A stretch of DNA of 64,000 bases. Source: Nonomuraea coxensis DSM 45129 (GTDB lineage: Bacteria; Actinomycetota; Actinomycetes; Streptosporangiales; Streptosporangiaceae). Shown here piece after piece: positions 17,316 through 25,439 of this stretch. Position 1 is the first letter of the stretch. Every line of letters begins with the position of its first letter. The notes beneath the pieces are model-generated. The model saw only the letters and a list, made by a program, of their open reading frames with translations, did no database searches and was not told the DNA's origin. The translations under genes were made by a program, and so were the position numbers. The stretch is from the NCBI RefSeq assembly GCF_019397265.1, contig NZ_CP068985.1, forward strand, positions 5,498,501 to 5,562,500, written 5' to 3'.

Positions 17316-18175
17316 CCCGGCGGCAGCAGGAAGCGGCACACCTCCGCCGCGACCAGGTCCGGCCTGCCGCGCATGGAGGCGTTCGAGGTGGCGCTGTGGC
17401 CGAGGCCGGGCAGGTCCGCGCGGCGGCAGCGGGGCAGCGTCCCGTGCAGAGCGGTGAGGGCGCCCTTGAGGTGGGCGGGGCTCTTCGTGCCGCCCAGCAG
17501 CAGCACCTCGGCGGTCACGTGGCGGTAGGCGTCGAGGTCGCCGGCGGTGTCGGCGACGACCTGGACGTCCTGGCGGAGGGTCGGGGCGAGTTCGCGGAAG
17601 GTGGGCTCGCCGTCGGCGGCCGCCCGGTCCTGCCGCCTCAGCATCGCGGCGGTCATGGCCTCCAGCAGGGGCCGCGGCAGCAGGCCGAGGAACGCCGGGC
17701 CCATGCGGGTCCCCAGCATGCCGGTGACCAGTGCCGCCGGGACGCGGCCCGCGGCGAGCTCCCTGTCGAAGCGCTCCAGCCAGCCGGTCGGGTTGGAGCC
17801 GTCGAGGTCGAGGGGCGGCTCGAAGGCGACGACCGTGCTCAGCTCAGGGCGGGCCAGGGCGGTGCGCAGGGCGATGACGGCGCCCGAGCTGACGCCCATG
17901 ACGTGCTCGGCGCCGGTCGCGGCCAGCAGCGCGGAGAGGTCCTCGACCTCGCGGGCCAGCCCGTGGCGGGGCCCGGCGGGCCCGCTGCGGCCCCGGCCGC
18001 GCCGGTCGGGGACGTAGCAGGTGAACGCGCCGGACAGGGCCTCGGCCAGCTCGATGTTGCTGTGCCCGGTCTGCATGGCGCCGTGCAGCAGCACCAGGCC
18101 GGGGCCGTCGCCGCCGAGGCGGCGGTAGGCGATCGTGGTGCCGTCCTGTGACGTCACGCGGTCAAGAGTGATCAT
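17312..18175 (-). CDS. Alpha/beta-fold hydrolase
   Basis: The 287-residue product has the alpha/beta hydrolase pattern: an HG oxyanion turn (LLHGAMQTGH), a nucleophile elbow GVSSG with Ser96, and a C-terminal GLGHSATSN segment holding the likely catalytic His. The substrate is unknown. Proteins of this length include esterases, haloperoxidase-like hydrolases and signalling lactonases. It is transcribed towards the penicillin-binding protein gene, the two stop codons overlapping, and starts downstream of the PadR gene and its hairpin. Confidence 0.85.
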   Translation of the reverse strand: MITLDRVTSQDGTTIAYRRLGGDGPGLVLLHGAMQTGHSNIELAEALSGAFTCYVPDRRGRGRSGPAGPRHGLAREVEDLSALLAATGAEHVMGVSSGAVIALRTALARPELSTVVAFEPPLDLDGSNPTGWLERFDRELAAGRVPAALVTGMLGTRMGPAFLGLLPRPLLEAMTAAMLRRQDRAAADGEPTFRELAPTLRQDVQVVADTAGDLDAYRHVTAEVLLLGGTKSPAHLKGALTALHGTLPRCRRADLPGLGHSATSNASMRGRPDLVAAEVCRFLLPPG

Positions 18176-18277
18176 GATTGCTCCCCATGGTCGGGACCGC
18201 GGCGGGGAGCCCGGCTATTGTTGCCGTTGCCACCTCGTGGCCAGGGTCCGCTCCGCGGGTCTGTCGGATGCGAGGTC

Positions 18278-18311
18278 ACCCGGCGGCGGTGTGCCAGCAC
18301 CGCCGCCGGGT
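18278..18311. terminator. Perfect 14-bp stem hairpin after the PadR gene
   Basis: ACCCGGCGGCGGTG (18278-18291) pairs with CACCGCCGCCGGGT (18298-18311) around a six-base loop. It begins about ten bases past the PadR stop on the minus strand. On the plus strand it is followed by TCTTGTG. Probable terminator for the PadR transcript. Confidence 0.75.
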
Positions 18312-18321
18312 TCTTGTGTGC

Positions 18322-18969
18322 TCAGTCGTCCCGGCGTCCCCTCTCCGCGGCGGCGGCCACGTCGTCGGGGAGCCGGCCGGTCTCGTGGTAGGCGCGCCAG
18401 GCGTCCAGGCCGGGGAACGTGCCGTCCGTGAGCTCGGCGAGCAGGCCGCGCACCCAGGCGGCCTCCGCCTGGCGCATCGTGAGCGCGTACTCGGCCTCCA
18501 GGAGGAAGAGCCGGGGCAGCTCCCGCCCGTCGCGCTCCAGCTCCTCCCGGCCTTCCGCGAGGCGCCGCTCCAGCGTGGTGAGCCGCCGCCGCAGCAGCCC
18601 GGCGACCTCGTCGGGGCCGAGACCGCCGAGGACCGACAGTCCGGCCTCGAACGCCGACGTCTCGTCCGCCGGGGCCGACAGCAGCTCCCGCGTCCAGTCG
18701 GCGGCCTCCGCGAGGCCGGCGTCGGTGACGCGGTAGACGGTGCGCTCGGGGCGGGCGCCCTGGCGGCTGCTCTCCACGGCGGCGATCAGGCCGTGTTTCT
18801 CCAGGTTGCGGACCACCGTGTAGAGGGAGCCCCATTTGATCCGCATGTCGCGGTCCTTGGCGCGGGCGCGCAGGACCGAGGCCATCTCGTACGGATGCAT
18901 GGGGCGCTGCACGAGCACGGTGAGCACGGCCAGTCCCAGCAGGTTGCGCACGGGCCGCCGCTTCGCCAT
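18322..18969 (-). CDS. PadR family transcriptional regulator
   Basis: The product of about 215 residues has the PadR winged helix: MHPYEMASVLRAR, then the GSLYTVVRNLEKHGLI recognition region. A Leu/Glu-rich C-terminal dimerisation half follows (Vir_act_alpha_C type). The open frame runs to 19050, but AGGAGG lies five bases before the ATG at 18969, which sets the start. Its likely operator is just upstream. It is divergent from a GntR gene. No efflux pump, the usual PadR target, is adjacent. Confidence 0.92.
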   Translation of the reverse strand: MAKRRPVRNLLGLAVLTVLVQRPMHPYEMASVLRARAKDRDMRIKWGSLYTVVRNLEKHGLIAAVESSRQGARPERTVYRVTDAGLAEAADWTRELLSAPADETSAFEAGLSVLGGLGPDEVAGLLRRRLTTLERRLAEGREELERDGRELPRLFLLEAEYALTMRQAEAAWVRGLLAELTDGTFPGLDAWRAYHETGRLPDDVAAAAERGRRDD

Positions 18970-18981
18970 GTCGTCCTCCTT

Positions 18982-19011
18982 TACTCGTTCGCGAGTATAC
19001 GTCTGCGAGTA
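18982..19011. promoter_or_regulatory. Three TACTCG half-sites, probable PadR operator
   Basis: TACTCG-TTCG-CGAGTA at 18982-18997 is a perfect inverted repeat, and a third CGAGTA half-site lies at 19006-19011. The array begins 13 bases upstream of the PadR ATG, over its expected promoter, which suggests autorepression. Confidence 0.65.
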
Positions 19012-19031
19012 TTTGGCGGCAATGTGCTTCT

Positions 19032-19061
19032 TTGCATGCATTGCATACAAACCGCTAGTCT
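19032..19061 (+). promoter_or_regulatory. GntR operator overlapping a leaderless promoter
   Basis: TTGCATGCATTGCATACAA (19032-19050) is a 19-bp near-perfect palindrome of the FadR/FCD type. Its TTGCAT can serve as a -35, with TAGTCT at 19056-19061 as the -10 after 18 bases. Transcription would begin about at the GntR ATG (19068), giving a leaderless autoregulated mRNA. Confidence 0.6.
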
Positions 19062-19067
19062 CGTCCC

Positions 19068-19730
19068 ATGCGGACCGACGTGGCGCGCAGCCGGCTGCGG
19101 GAGCTGATACTCGGCGGCGTCTACCCGCCGGGCGCGCGGCTGACCGAGATGGAGGTGGCCGCGAGCCTGCGGATGAGCAGGACCCCCGTGCGCGAGGCGC
19201 TGCGGGCGCTGGCCGCCGACGGCCTGGTCCGGCCGGCCGGGCGCGGCGTCACGGTCGTCGCCCTGGAGGAGGACGACCTGGACGACGCCTACCAGGTGCG
19301 GGCCGCCCTGGAGGCGCTCACCGCCGAGCTGGCCGCCGTACGGCAGCGCGAGGGCCGCATCGCCCCCGCCGACCTGCGCGCGCTGCGCGACGTCGCGGCG
19401 CGGACGGCGGCGGCCACGGCCGAGGGCCGCCTGGCCGACGCCGTCCCGCTCAACCGCCGCTTCCACCGGGCGATCGCGGAGCTGGCCGGCAACGCCCTGG
19501 CGCTGCGCACGCTGGAGCGCGTCTGGGACCAGATCCAGGTGTCCACGCTGCGCTCGCTGGCGCCGCCCGCCCGGCACGCGCACGTCACCGCGCAGCACGA
19601 CGACCTGCTCGCCGCGATCACGGAGGGCCGCCCCGAGGAGGCCGCCGCCGTCGCCCGCGCCCACGTCCTGGACACCCGCACGACCACCGGCCACGAGCCC
19701 GGACCGCGATCCGAAGGAGACCGCTCATGA
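19068..19730 (+). CDS. GntR family regulator, FCD (FadR-like) subfamily
   Basis: The 220-residue protein has an N-terminal winged helix (EMEVAASLRMSRTPVREALRAL, about 24-45) and a helical FCD ligand domain with a metal-type His in NRRFHRAIAEL. Such proteins sense small organic acids. No ribosome site precedes the ATG; the promoter layout suggests leaderless translation. Its stop overlaps the OsmC start (ATGA), so the two genes form an operon and the OsmC protein is the likely controlled partner. Confidence 0.9.
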   Translation: MRTDVARSRLRELILGGVYPPGARLTEMEVAASLRMSRTPVREALRALAADGLVRPAGRGVTVVALEEDDLDDAYQVRAALEALTAELAAVRQREGRIAPADLRALRDVAARTAAATAEGRLADAVPLNRRFHRAIAELAGNALALRTLERVWDQIQVSTLRSLAPPARHAHVTAQHDDLLAAITEGRPEEAAAVARAHVLDTRTTTGHEPGPRSEGDRS

Positions 19731-20197
19731 CCCGCAACCACACCTACGCCACCGTCGTGACCTGGACCGGCGACAAGGGCTCCGGCACGACCGGCTACCG
19801 CGACTACGCCCGCGACCACGAGCTGTCCGCCGACGGCCCGGCCACCATCCTCGGCAGCTCCGACCCGGCCTTCCGCGGCGACCCGTCCCGCTGGAACCCC
19901 GAGCAGCTGCTGGTCGGCTCGCTGTCGCAGTGTCACATGCTGTGGTACCTGCACCTGTGCTCGGTCAACGGCGTCGTCGTCACCGCGTACGTCGACCGCG
20001 CCACCGGCACGATGGCGGCAGGCGCGGAGGGCGGCCGCTTCACGGAGGTCGTGCTGCGCCCGGAGGTCACGGTGGCCGCGCCGGAGATGGCGGTGAAGGC
20101 CGCCGCCCTGCACGCCGACGCCCACAAGGCTTGTTTCATCGCCGCCTCGGTGAACTTCCCGGTACGCCACGAGCCGGAGGTGCGCGCCGCCACGTGA
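19727..20197 (+). CDS. OsmC/Ohr family peroxide-resistance protein
   Basis: The 156-residue protein matches the OsmC superfamily. It has an NPEQLLVGSLSQCHMLWYL segment holding the first redox cysteine and a KACFIAAS segment holding the second. These thiol peroxidases reduce organic hydroperoxides in the cytoplasm. GAAGGAGA precedes the ATG, which overlaps the GntR stop by four bases. Control by a GntR protein instead of the usual MarR-type OhrR suggests a metabolite rather than peroxide as inducer; that is inference. Confidence 0.9.
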   Translation: MTRNHTYATVVTWTGDKGSGTTGYRDYARDHELSADGPATILGSSDPAFRGDPSRWNPEQLLVGSLSQCHMLWYLHLCSVNGVVVTAYVDRATGTMAAGAEGGRFTEVVLRPEVTVAAPEMAVKAAALHADAHKACFIAASVNFPVRHEPEVRAAT

Positions 20198-20315
20198 GAT
20201 CGGGTTGTGCAGGGGGTTCACCAGGATCATGGTGAGGAGACGACTGCACGCCCCGTCGCCGGGTTTCCCAGCTCCGCGCCGTCCTGGACGGCCTGGGCCG
20301 GAGGGCGGCGAGGCG

Positions 20316-20660
20316 TCAGAGGGCCCCCGCCAGGGTGGCGTCGGCGGTGTCGGCGGCGACCTCCGCCGCCGGCTCGCCGGGCACCGCCCCCAGCGACAGC
20401 CCCGCGGCGGCGGGCTCGTTGTGCAGGACCATGATCAGCAGTGTGGCGACCAGCGTCGCGATGAGCACCCAGCTGATCAGGATGATGACCGTCGAGCGGC
20501 GTGGCCGGCGCCAGCCGCCGGACTGCCCCTGCGACCTCGCCTCGCTGCGGCGCACTCGCTCGTTGAAGGACTCGAGCCGGGCGACGAGCCGCGGATCGTC
20601 CTCGACGAGGTGCTGCTCTATCTGGGCGAGCATCCGCTCCTCGTCCTGCGACCAGGCCAT
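20316..20660 (-). CDS. DUF3040 small membrane protein
   Basis: The 114-residue product starts with the DUF3040 signature (DEERMLAQIEQHL, DDPRLVARLESF), then a basic linker and one strong transmembrane helix (about 56-78), then an Ala/Glu-rich tail. Function is unknown; the family is confined to actinobacteria. GGAGGTG seven bases upstream fixes the ATG at 20660, although the frame is open to 20705. It is divergent from the radical SAM gene. Confidence 0.88.
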   Translation of the reverse strand: MAWSQDEERMLAQIEQHLVEDDPRLVARLESFNERVRRSEARSQGQSGGWRRPRRSTVIILISWVLIATLVATLLIMVLHNEPAAAGLSLGAVPGEPAAEVAADTADATLAGAL

Positions 20661-20770
20661 ACGTGCACCTCCGGAACGCAAGCTCTGTGGCCTCTTCCTG
20701 CCCAACCATGAAGATCATTAGCCACGGCCTGACCAGGTAATTGCACCCTCTTTTCGGTTTGCGATCAAGC

Positions 20771-20786
20771 TCGAACTTTTGTTCTA
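20771..20786. promoter_or_regulatory. SOS box (LexA site) before the radical SAM gene
   Basis: TCGAAC-TTTT-GTTCTA at 20771-20786 matches the actinobacterial LexA consensus TCGAAC-N4-GTTCGA at 11 of 12 defined positions. It lies nine bases before the ATG, where bound LexA would block transcription. Confidence 0.75.
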
Positions 20787-20794
20787 ATCATGGC

Positions 20795-21823
20795 ATGCGC
20801 TGGGACAACCTGCGCCTGACCGCCGACGGTGAGGCCGATCCGTCCGTCCCGCTGTTCGCTCGGGGAGCGGTCACGCGGACCTTCGACACGCCCGAGTTCC
20901 AGGGCATGACCTTCTACGAGATCCAGGCCCGCTCGATCGTCAACCGCGTGCCCGCCGCGAGCCGGGTCCCGTTCGAGTACACGATCAACCCTTATCGCGG
21001 CTGCGGCCATCGGTGCGTTTACTGTTTTGCCCGGAAAACACACGAATATCTGGATTTGGATTCCGGTGCGGACTTCGACGCCAAGATCGTGGTCAAGGTC
21101 AACGCCGCCGAGCTGGCCCGCAAGGAGCTGTCCTCGCCGCGCTGGGGCGGCCACCACATCGCCATGGGCACCAACGTCGACTGCTACCAGCGCGCCGAGG
21201 GCCGCTACCGCCTGATGCCCGGCATCCTGGCCGCGCTGCGCGACGCCGCCAACCCGTTCTCGGTCCTCACCAAGGGCACGCTGATCCTGCGCGACCTCGA
21301 CCTGCTCGCCGAGGCGGCCGAGGTCACCGAGGTGAGCGCCGCCGTCTCGGCCGGGTTCGTCGACCCCGAGGTGTGGCGGGCGGTCGAGCCCGGCGCGCCC
21401 CACCCGCTGCGCCGCCTGGAGGTCTGCCGCACGCTCAACGACCACGGCATCGCGTGCGGCGTGCTGATGGCGCCGGTCCTGCCCTACCTCACCGACTCCC
21501 CCGCCCAGCTCGCCCGCACCGTCAAGGAGATCGCCGAGGCGGGCGCCACGCACGTGACGCCCATCGTCCTGCATCTGCGGCCGGGCGCCCGCGAGTGGTG
21601 GATGCGCTGGCTCTCCCGCGAGCACCCGCGCCTGGTGCCGCGCTACCTGGAGCTGTACGGGCGCGGCGCCTACGCGCCCAAGCCCTACCAGGCGCGCATC
21701 GTGGCCCGGGTGCACGAGCTGGCCGAGCGCTTCGGCGTCGGCCGCGCGGCCCCGGCCAGGCCCCGCCGCCTGCCGCCCCGCCCGGCCCAGGGGCCGGTGG
21801 TCGAGCAGCTTCGCCTGTTGTGA
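20795..21823 (+). CDS. Rv2578c-family radical SAM protein
   Basis: The 342-residue protein has a CX3CX2C cluster motif (Cys70, Cys74, Cys77) inside RGCGHRCVYCFARKTH, as in the Rv2578c/SPL-like radical SAM family. The family resembles spore photoproduct lyase in its cluster motif; its reaction is unknown, and a DNA-lesion role is often suggested. A LexA box just upstream predicts induction by DNA damage. The coding region has an abrupt AT-rich patch at about 21017-21066 right after the cluster cysteines. The start has no ribosome site and may be nearly leaderless. Confidence 0.92.
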   Translation: MRWDNLRLTADGEADPSVPLFARGAVTRTFDTPEFQGMTFYEIQARSIVNRVPAASRVPFEYTINPYRGCGHRCVYCFARKTHEYLDLDSGADFDAKIVVKVNAAELARKELSSPRWGGHHIAMGTNVDCYQRAEGRYRLMPGILAALRDAANPFSVLTKGTLILRDLDLLAEAAEVTEVSAAVSAGFVDPEVWRAVEPGAPHPLRRLEVCRTLNDHGIACGVLMAPVLPYLTDSPAQLARTVKEIAEAGATHVTPIVLHLRPGAREWWMRWLSREHPRLVPRYLELYGRGAYAPKPYQARIVARVHELAERFGVGRAAPARPRRLPPRPAQGPVVEQLRLL

Positions 21824-21924
21824 GGGGCGAACTGGCGACATGTCGGGTTTCGTGGGCAAATGGGTATCAATGGGTTTGGTGCACGAATCATCCGTGCGTC
21901 ATGTCCGTACAGGGGGGATTTCCA

Positions 21925-22047
21925 ATGGCAGACACGAAGAAGAAACCTGCCACGAAGTCGGGCAAGTCGAAGAAGCAGGCCATCAAGAGCAGCAGGCAGG
22001 CCAAGGAGACGAAGAAGGAAACCAGGAAGGGCTCTGACGAGAGCTGA
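21925..22047 (+). CDS. Tiny lysine-rich basic protein (40 residues)
   Basis: GGGGGG ends eight bases before an ATG that opens a 40-codon frame with about 14 lysines and 3 arginines, many Ser/Thr/Ala and no hydrophobic core. The composition recalls lysine-rich tails of mycobacterial histone-like proteins. A nucleic-acid or ribosome-binding role is possible but unproven. The coding GC content is visibly lower than that of its neighbours because of Lys codons. A strong hairpin follows, so it looks like an independent small gene. I do not recognise the family. Confidence 0.65.
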   Translation: MADTKKKPATKSGKSKKQAIKSSRQAKETKKETRKGSDES

Positions 22048-22065
22048 TCTATGGTGACATGATCG

Positions 22066-22094
22066 GACAGCCGGGAGCCCGGCTCCCGGCTGTC
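22066..22094 (+). terminator. Hairpin after the lysine-rich gene
   Basis: Twelve-base arms GACAGCCGGGAG (22066-22077) and CTCCCGGCTGTC (22083-22094) pair perfectly around a CCCGG loop. It lies between the small gene and the protease gene and lacks a U-tract. Likely terminator for the small gene. Confidence 0.65.
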
Positions 22095-22117
22095 GCATCG
22101 ACCGTGGAGCTGCCGCG

Positions 22118-25100
22118 ATGTCCGCCTACCTGCGCTTCCCGTCCGTGTTCCAGGACGTCGTGGTGTTCGCCGCCGAGGACGACCTGTGGATGGTCTCCGC
22201 CCAGGGCGGCCGGGCCTTCCGCCTCACGGCCGGGCTGGCCGAGGCGGGCTATCCGCGCATCTCCCCCCGTGGCGACCAGCTCGCCTTCGTCGGCCGCGAG
22301 GAGGGCCCCGAGGAGGTCTACGTCATGCCGGCGTCCGGCGGCGCGGCCCGCCGGGTGACCTTCCACGGCGCGCGCTGCACGGTGACCGGCTGGGATCCCG
22401 AGGGCCGCATCCTCTACGCCAGCGACCAGTCCCAGCCCTTCGAGGGGCGCAAGTGGCTGCACCGCGTGGCGCCGGGCGGGGTGCCGGAGCGGCTGCCGTA
22501 CGGACCGGCCAACTCGATCGCGCACGGTCCCGGCGGCATGATCGTGCTCGGCCGCAACACCGCCGACCCGGCCCGCTGGAAGCGCTACCGGGGCGGCACG
22601 GTCGGCGACCTGTGGATCGACCCCACCGGCGGGGGCGAGTTCCGGCGGCTGATCCGGCTGCCGGGCAACCTCGCCTCCCCCTGCTGGAGCGGCGAGCGGG
22701 TGTGCTTCATCAGCGACCACGAGGGCGTCGGCAACGTCTACTCGTGCCTGCCCGACGGCAGCGACCTGCGCAAGCTCACCCACCACGACGACTACTACGC
22801 CCGCAACCTGTCCGGCGACGGGCACCGGCTGGTCTACCACGCGGGCGCGGACCTCTACCTGCTGGAGCCCGGCGAGCGGCCGCGCCGGCTGGAGGTGGCG
22901 CTGGCCAGCTCGCGCACCCAGCGCAACCGGCGCTTCGTCGAGGCCGCCGACTACCTGGAGAACGCCACGCTCAGCCCGGACGGCAGCGCGCTGGCGATCA
23001 CCGCGCGCGGCAAGGCGTACACGATGGCCGGCTGGGAGGGCCCGGTACGCCGCCAGGGCGCCGAGGACGGCGTCCGCTACCGCTTCCTGACCTGGCTCAA
23101 CGACGGCGTACGGCTGATCGCGGCGGCCAGCGACGACGGCGACGAGGAGCGGCTGGTCGTCCTGGAGAGCGGCGCGGGCGGCCCCGGCACGGAGGTCGCC
23201 CGGCTGGGCCGGATCACCGCGCTGGTGCCCGACCCGGCGCACGACCGGGTGGCCGTGGTCAACCACCGCTACGAGCTGCACCTGCTCGACCTCGCCACGG
23301 GCCGTCGCGATCTGGTGGAGGCCAACCCGTACGGCTCGCCGGAGGACCCGGCGTGGTCGCCCGACGGCTCGTGGCTCGCCTACGCTGCGCCGCTCAACGC
23401 CCAGACCACCGCGATCAAGCTGCACCATCCGGAGAGCGGGCGGACCGTGCAGGCGACCGAGCCGGTGCTGATCGACTCGATGCCGGCCTTCGACCCCGAG
23501 GGCCGTTACCTCTACTTCATCGGCCAGCGGACCTTCTCCCCCGTCTACGACCAGCTCCAGTTCGACCTGGGTTTCCCGCTCGGCACCCGCCCGTACGCGG
23601 TGGCGCTGCGCGCCGACGTGCCCGACCCGTTCGTGCCGCGCCAGCGTCCCTTGGAGCAGAAGGACGACGACGAGGACGACGAGGGCGAGGGCGAGGAGGA
23701 GGACGGCGAGGAGCGGCCGGAGACGCTGCGCGTGGACGTGGACGGCCTGGCCCGCCGCGTCACCGCCTTCCCCCTCCCCGAGGGCCGCTACGAGCGGGTG
23801 GCCGGGCTGAAGGGCAAGGCGCTCGTCCTCACCAGCCCGCTGGAGGGCGACAACACCCTGCACCTGTACGACTTCGCCAAGAACGACAACGAGACGTTCG
23901 CCGAGGGCGTCACGGACTTCGAGCTGGGCCGCGACCACAAGACGCTGCTGTACCGGGCGGGCTCGCGGCTGCGCGTGGTCAAGGCGGGCGAGGTGCCGGG
24001 CCACGACGACGACCGGCCGGGGCGCGGGAGCGGCTGGATCGACCTGTCGCGCATCAAGGTGTCGGTGTGCCCGGAGGCCGAGTGGCGGCAGATGTTCCGC
24101 GAGGCGTGGCGGCTGCAGCGGGAGAACTTCTGGACCGAGGACATGGCGGGCGTCGACTGGCCGGCCGTGTACGACCGCTACCAGCCGCTGGTGGACCGGG
24201 TGACGACCCGGGGCGAGTTCTCGGACCTGCTGTGGGAGCTGCACGGCGAGCTGGCCACCAGTCACGCCTACGAGAGCGGCGGCGAGTACCGCCCGGGCCC
24301 CGACTACACGCAGGGCAAGCTGGGCGTGGACTGGGAGCACCGCGACGGCGTCTACCACATCGCCTCCGTCGTCACCGGCGACCCGTGGGACCCGAAGGCG
24401 ACCTCGCCGCTCAACCGCCTCGGCCTGGACGTACGCCCCGGCGACGCGGTGCTGGCCATCAACGGCGCGCCCATCGGCGACGGCGTCGCGACCCCGAACG
24501 AGCGCCTGGTCAACCAGGCCGGCGAGGAGGTCGAGCTGACCCTGCGGCGCGGCGAGAAGGTGTTCGCGGTCACCGTGCGGGCCCTGGCCGACGAGCAGCC
24601 CGCCCGCTACCGCGACTGGGTCAACCTCAACCGGGCCCGGTGCCACCAGCGCTCCGCGGGCCGTGTCGGCTATTTGCACGTGCCCGACATGGGGCCGGAG
24701 GGGTTCGGCGAGTTCCACCGGGGGTTCCTCGCCGAGCACGACCGGCACGCGCTCATCGTGGACGTGCGCTTCAACGGCGGCGGTCACGTCTCGGCGCTGC
24801 TGCTGGAGAAGCTGGCCCGGCGGCGGCTCGGCTACGACTACCCGCGATGGGGGGCGGCGGAGCCGTATCCGCCGGAGTCGCCGCGCGGGCCGCTGGTCGC
24901 CGTCACCAACGAGTGGGCGGGCTCCGACGGCGACATCTTCAGCCACACCTTCAAGGTCCTGAAGCTGGGTCCGCTGGTGGGCAGGCGCACCTGGGGCGGC
25001 GTCATCGGCATCTGGCCGCGCCACCAGCTCGCCGACGGGACGGTGACGACGCAGCCGGAGTTCTCCTTCGCCTTCGACGACGTCGGCTGGCAGGTGGAGA

Positions 25101-25264
25101 ACTACGGCACCGATCCCGACATCGAGGTGGACATCACCCCGCAGGACTACGCGCGCGGCGTGGACACGCAGCTCGAACGGGCCATCGACGTGGCGCTGGA
25201 GCTGCTGGCCGAGCATCCCCCACACACGCCCGATTCACGGCATCGGCCGCGTATGCAACCTTAG
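22118..25264 (+). CDS. Tricorn-like protease (S41 family) with beta-propellers
   Basis: The 1048-residue protein has the tricorn layout. Two N-terminal beta-propeller regions with WD40/PD40-like repeats such as SPDGSALAI and SPDGSWLAY are split by an acidic linker at about 510-530. A C1 helical domain, a PDZ domain (about 735-830) and the C2 protease domain follow. Predicted catalytic residues are His716 in TSHAYE and Ser936-Asp937 in NEWAGSDGD. It should trim peptides released by the proteasome or Lon. No signal peptide is seen, so it acts in the cytosol. It appears monocistronic. Confidence 0.93.
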   Translation: MSAYLRFPSVFQDVVVFAAEDDLWMVSAQGGRAFRLTAGLAEAGYPRISPRGDQLAFVGREEGPEEVYVMPASGGAARRVTFHGARCTVTGWDPEGRILYASDQSQPFEGRKWLHRVAPGGVPERLPYGPANSIAHGPGGMIVLGRNTADPARWKRYRGGTVGDLWIDPTGGGEFRRLIRLPGNLASPCWSGERVCFISDHEGVGNVYSCLPDGSDLRKLTHHDDYYARNLSGDGHRLVYHAGADLYLLEPGERPRRLEVALASSRTQRNRRFVEAADYLENATLSPDGSALAITARGKAYTMAGWEGPVRRQGAEDGVRYRFLTWLNDGVRLIAAASDDGDEERLVVLESGAGGPGTEVARLGRITALVPDPAHDRVAVVNHRYELHLLDLATGRRDLVEANPYGSPEDPAWSPDGSWLAYAAPLNAQTTAIKLHHPESGRTVQATEPVLIDSMPAFDPEGRYLYFIGQRTFSPVYDQLQFDLGFPLGTRPYAVALRADVPDPFVPRQRPLEQKDDDEDDEGEGEEEDGEERPETLRVDVDGLARRVTAFPLPEGRYERVAGLKGKALVLTSPLEGDNTLHLYDFAKNDNETFAEGVTDFELGRDHKTLLYRAGSRLRVVKAGEVPGHDDDRPGRGSGWIDLSRIKVSVCPEAEWRQMFREAWRLQRENFWTEDMAGVDWPAVYDRYQPLVDRVTTRGEFSDLLWELHGELATSHAYESGGEYRPGPDYTQGKLGVDWEHRDGVYHIASVVTGDPWDPKATSPLNRLGLDVRPGDAVLAINGAPIGDGVATPNERLVNQAGEEVELTLRRGEKVFAVTVRALADEQPARYRDWVNLNRARCHQRSAGRVGYLHVPDMGPEGFGEFHRGFLAEHDRHALIVDVRFNGGGHVSALLLEKLARRRLGYDYPRWGAAEPYPPESPRGPLVAVTNEWAGSDGDIFSHTFKVLKLGPLVGRRTWGGVIGIWPRHQLADGTVTTQPEFSFAFDDVGWQVENYGTDPDIEVDITPQDYARGVDTQLERAIDVALELLAEHPPHTPDSRHRPRMQP

Positions 25265-25439
25265 TCACCTTCACGGCGTCTAATGATCATAAGTGGGGAA
25301 AGCACACCGGGGATGAGCCGTGCTTCCCGCTCACGCAAGACCGCTCAGACGAACGCCGGCCGGCGCATCGGCAGACGACCACGCGCCGGGCCGTGAAGTG
25401 ATGTTGCCTGCTTTCACGTTCTAAAGGGGGACCTGTCAG

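Noticed and set aside
14934..17339. An 801-codon open frame on the minus strand opposite plsC and the penicillin-binding protein
   Set aside because: It is an antisense shadow produced by high GC at third positions. Its composition is Arg/Gly/His-rich without motifs, while the opposite strand encodes intact PlsC and PBP active-site motifs.
22049..25225. A 1058-codon open frame antisense to the tricorn-like protease
   Set aside because: No family features; the plus strand has a full tricorn layout with catalytic His and Ser.
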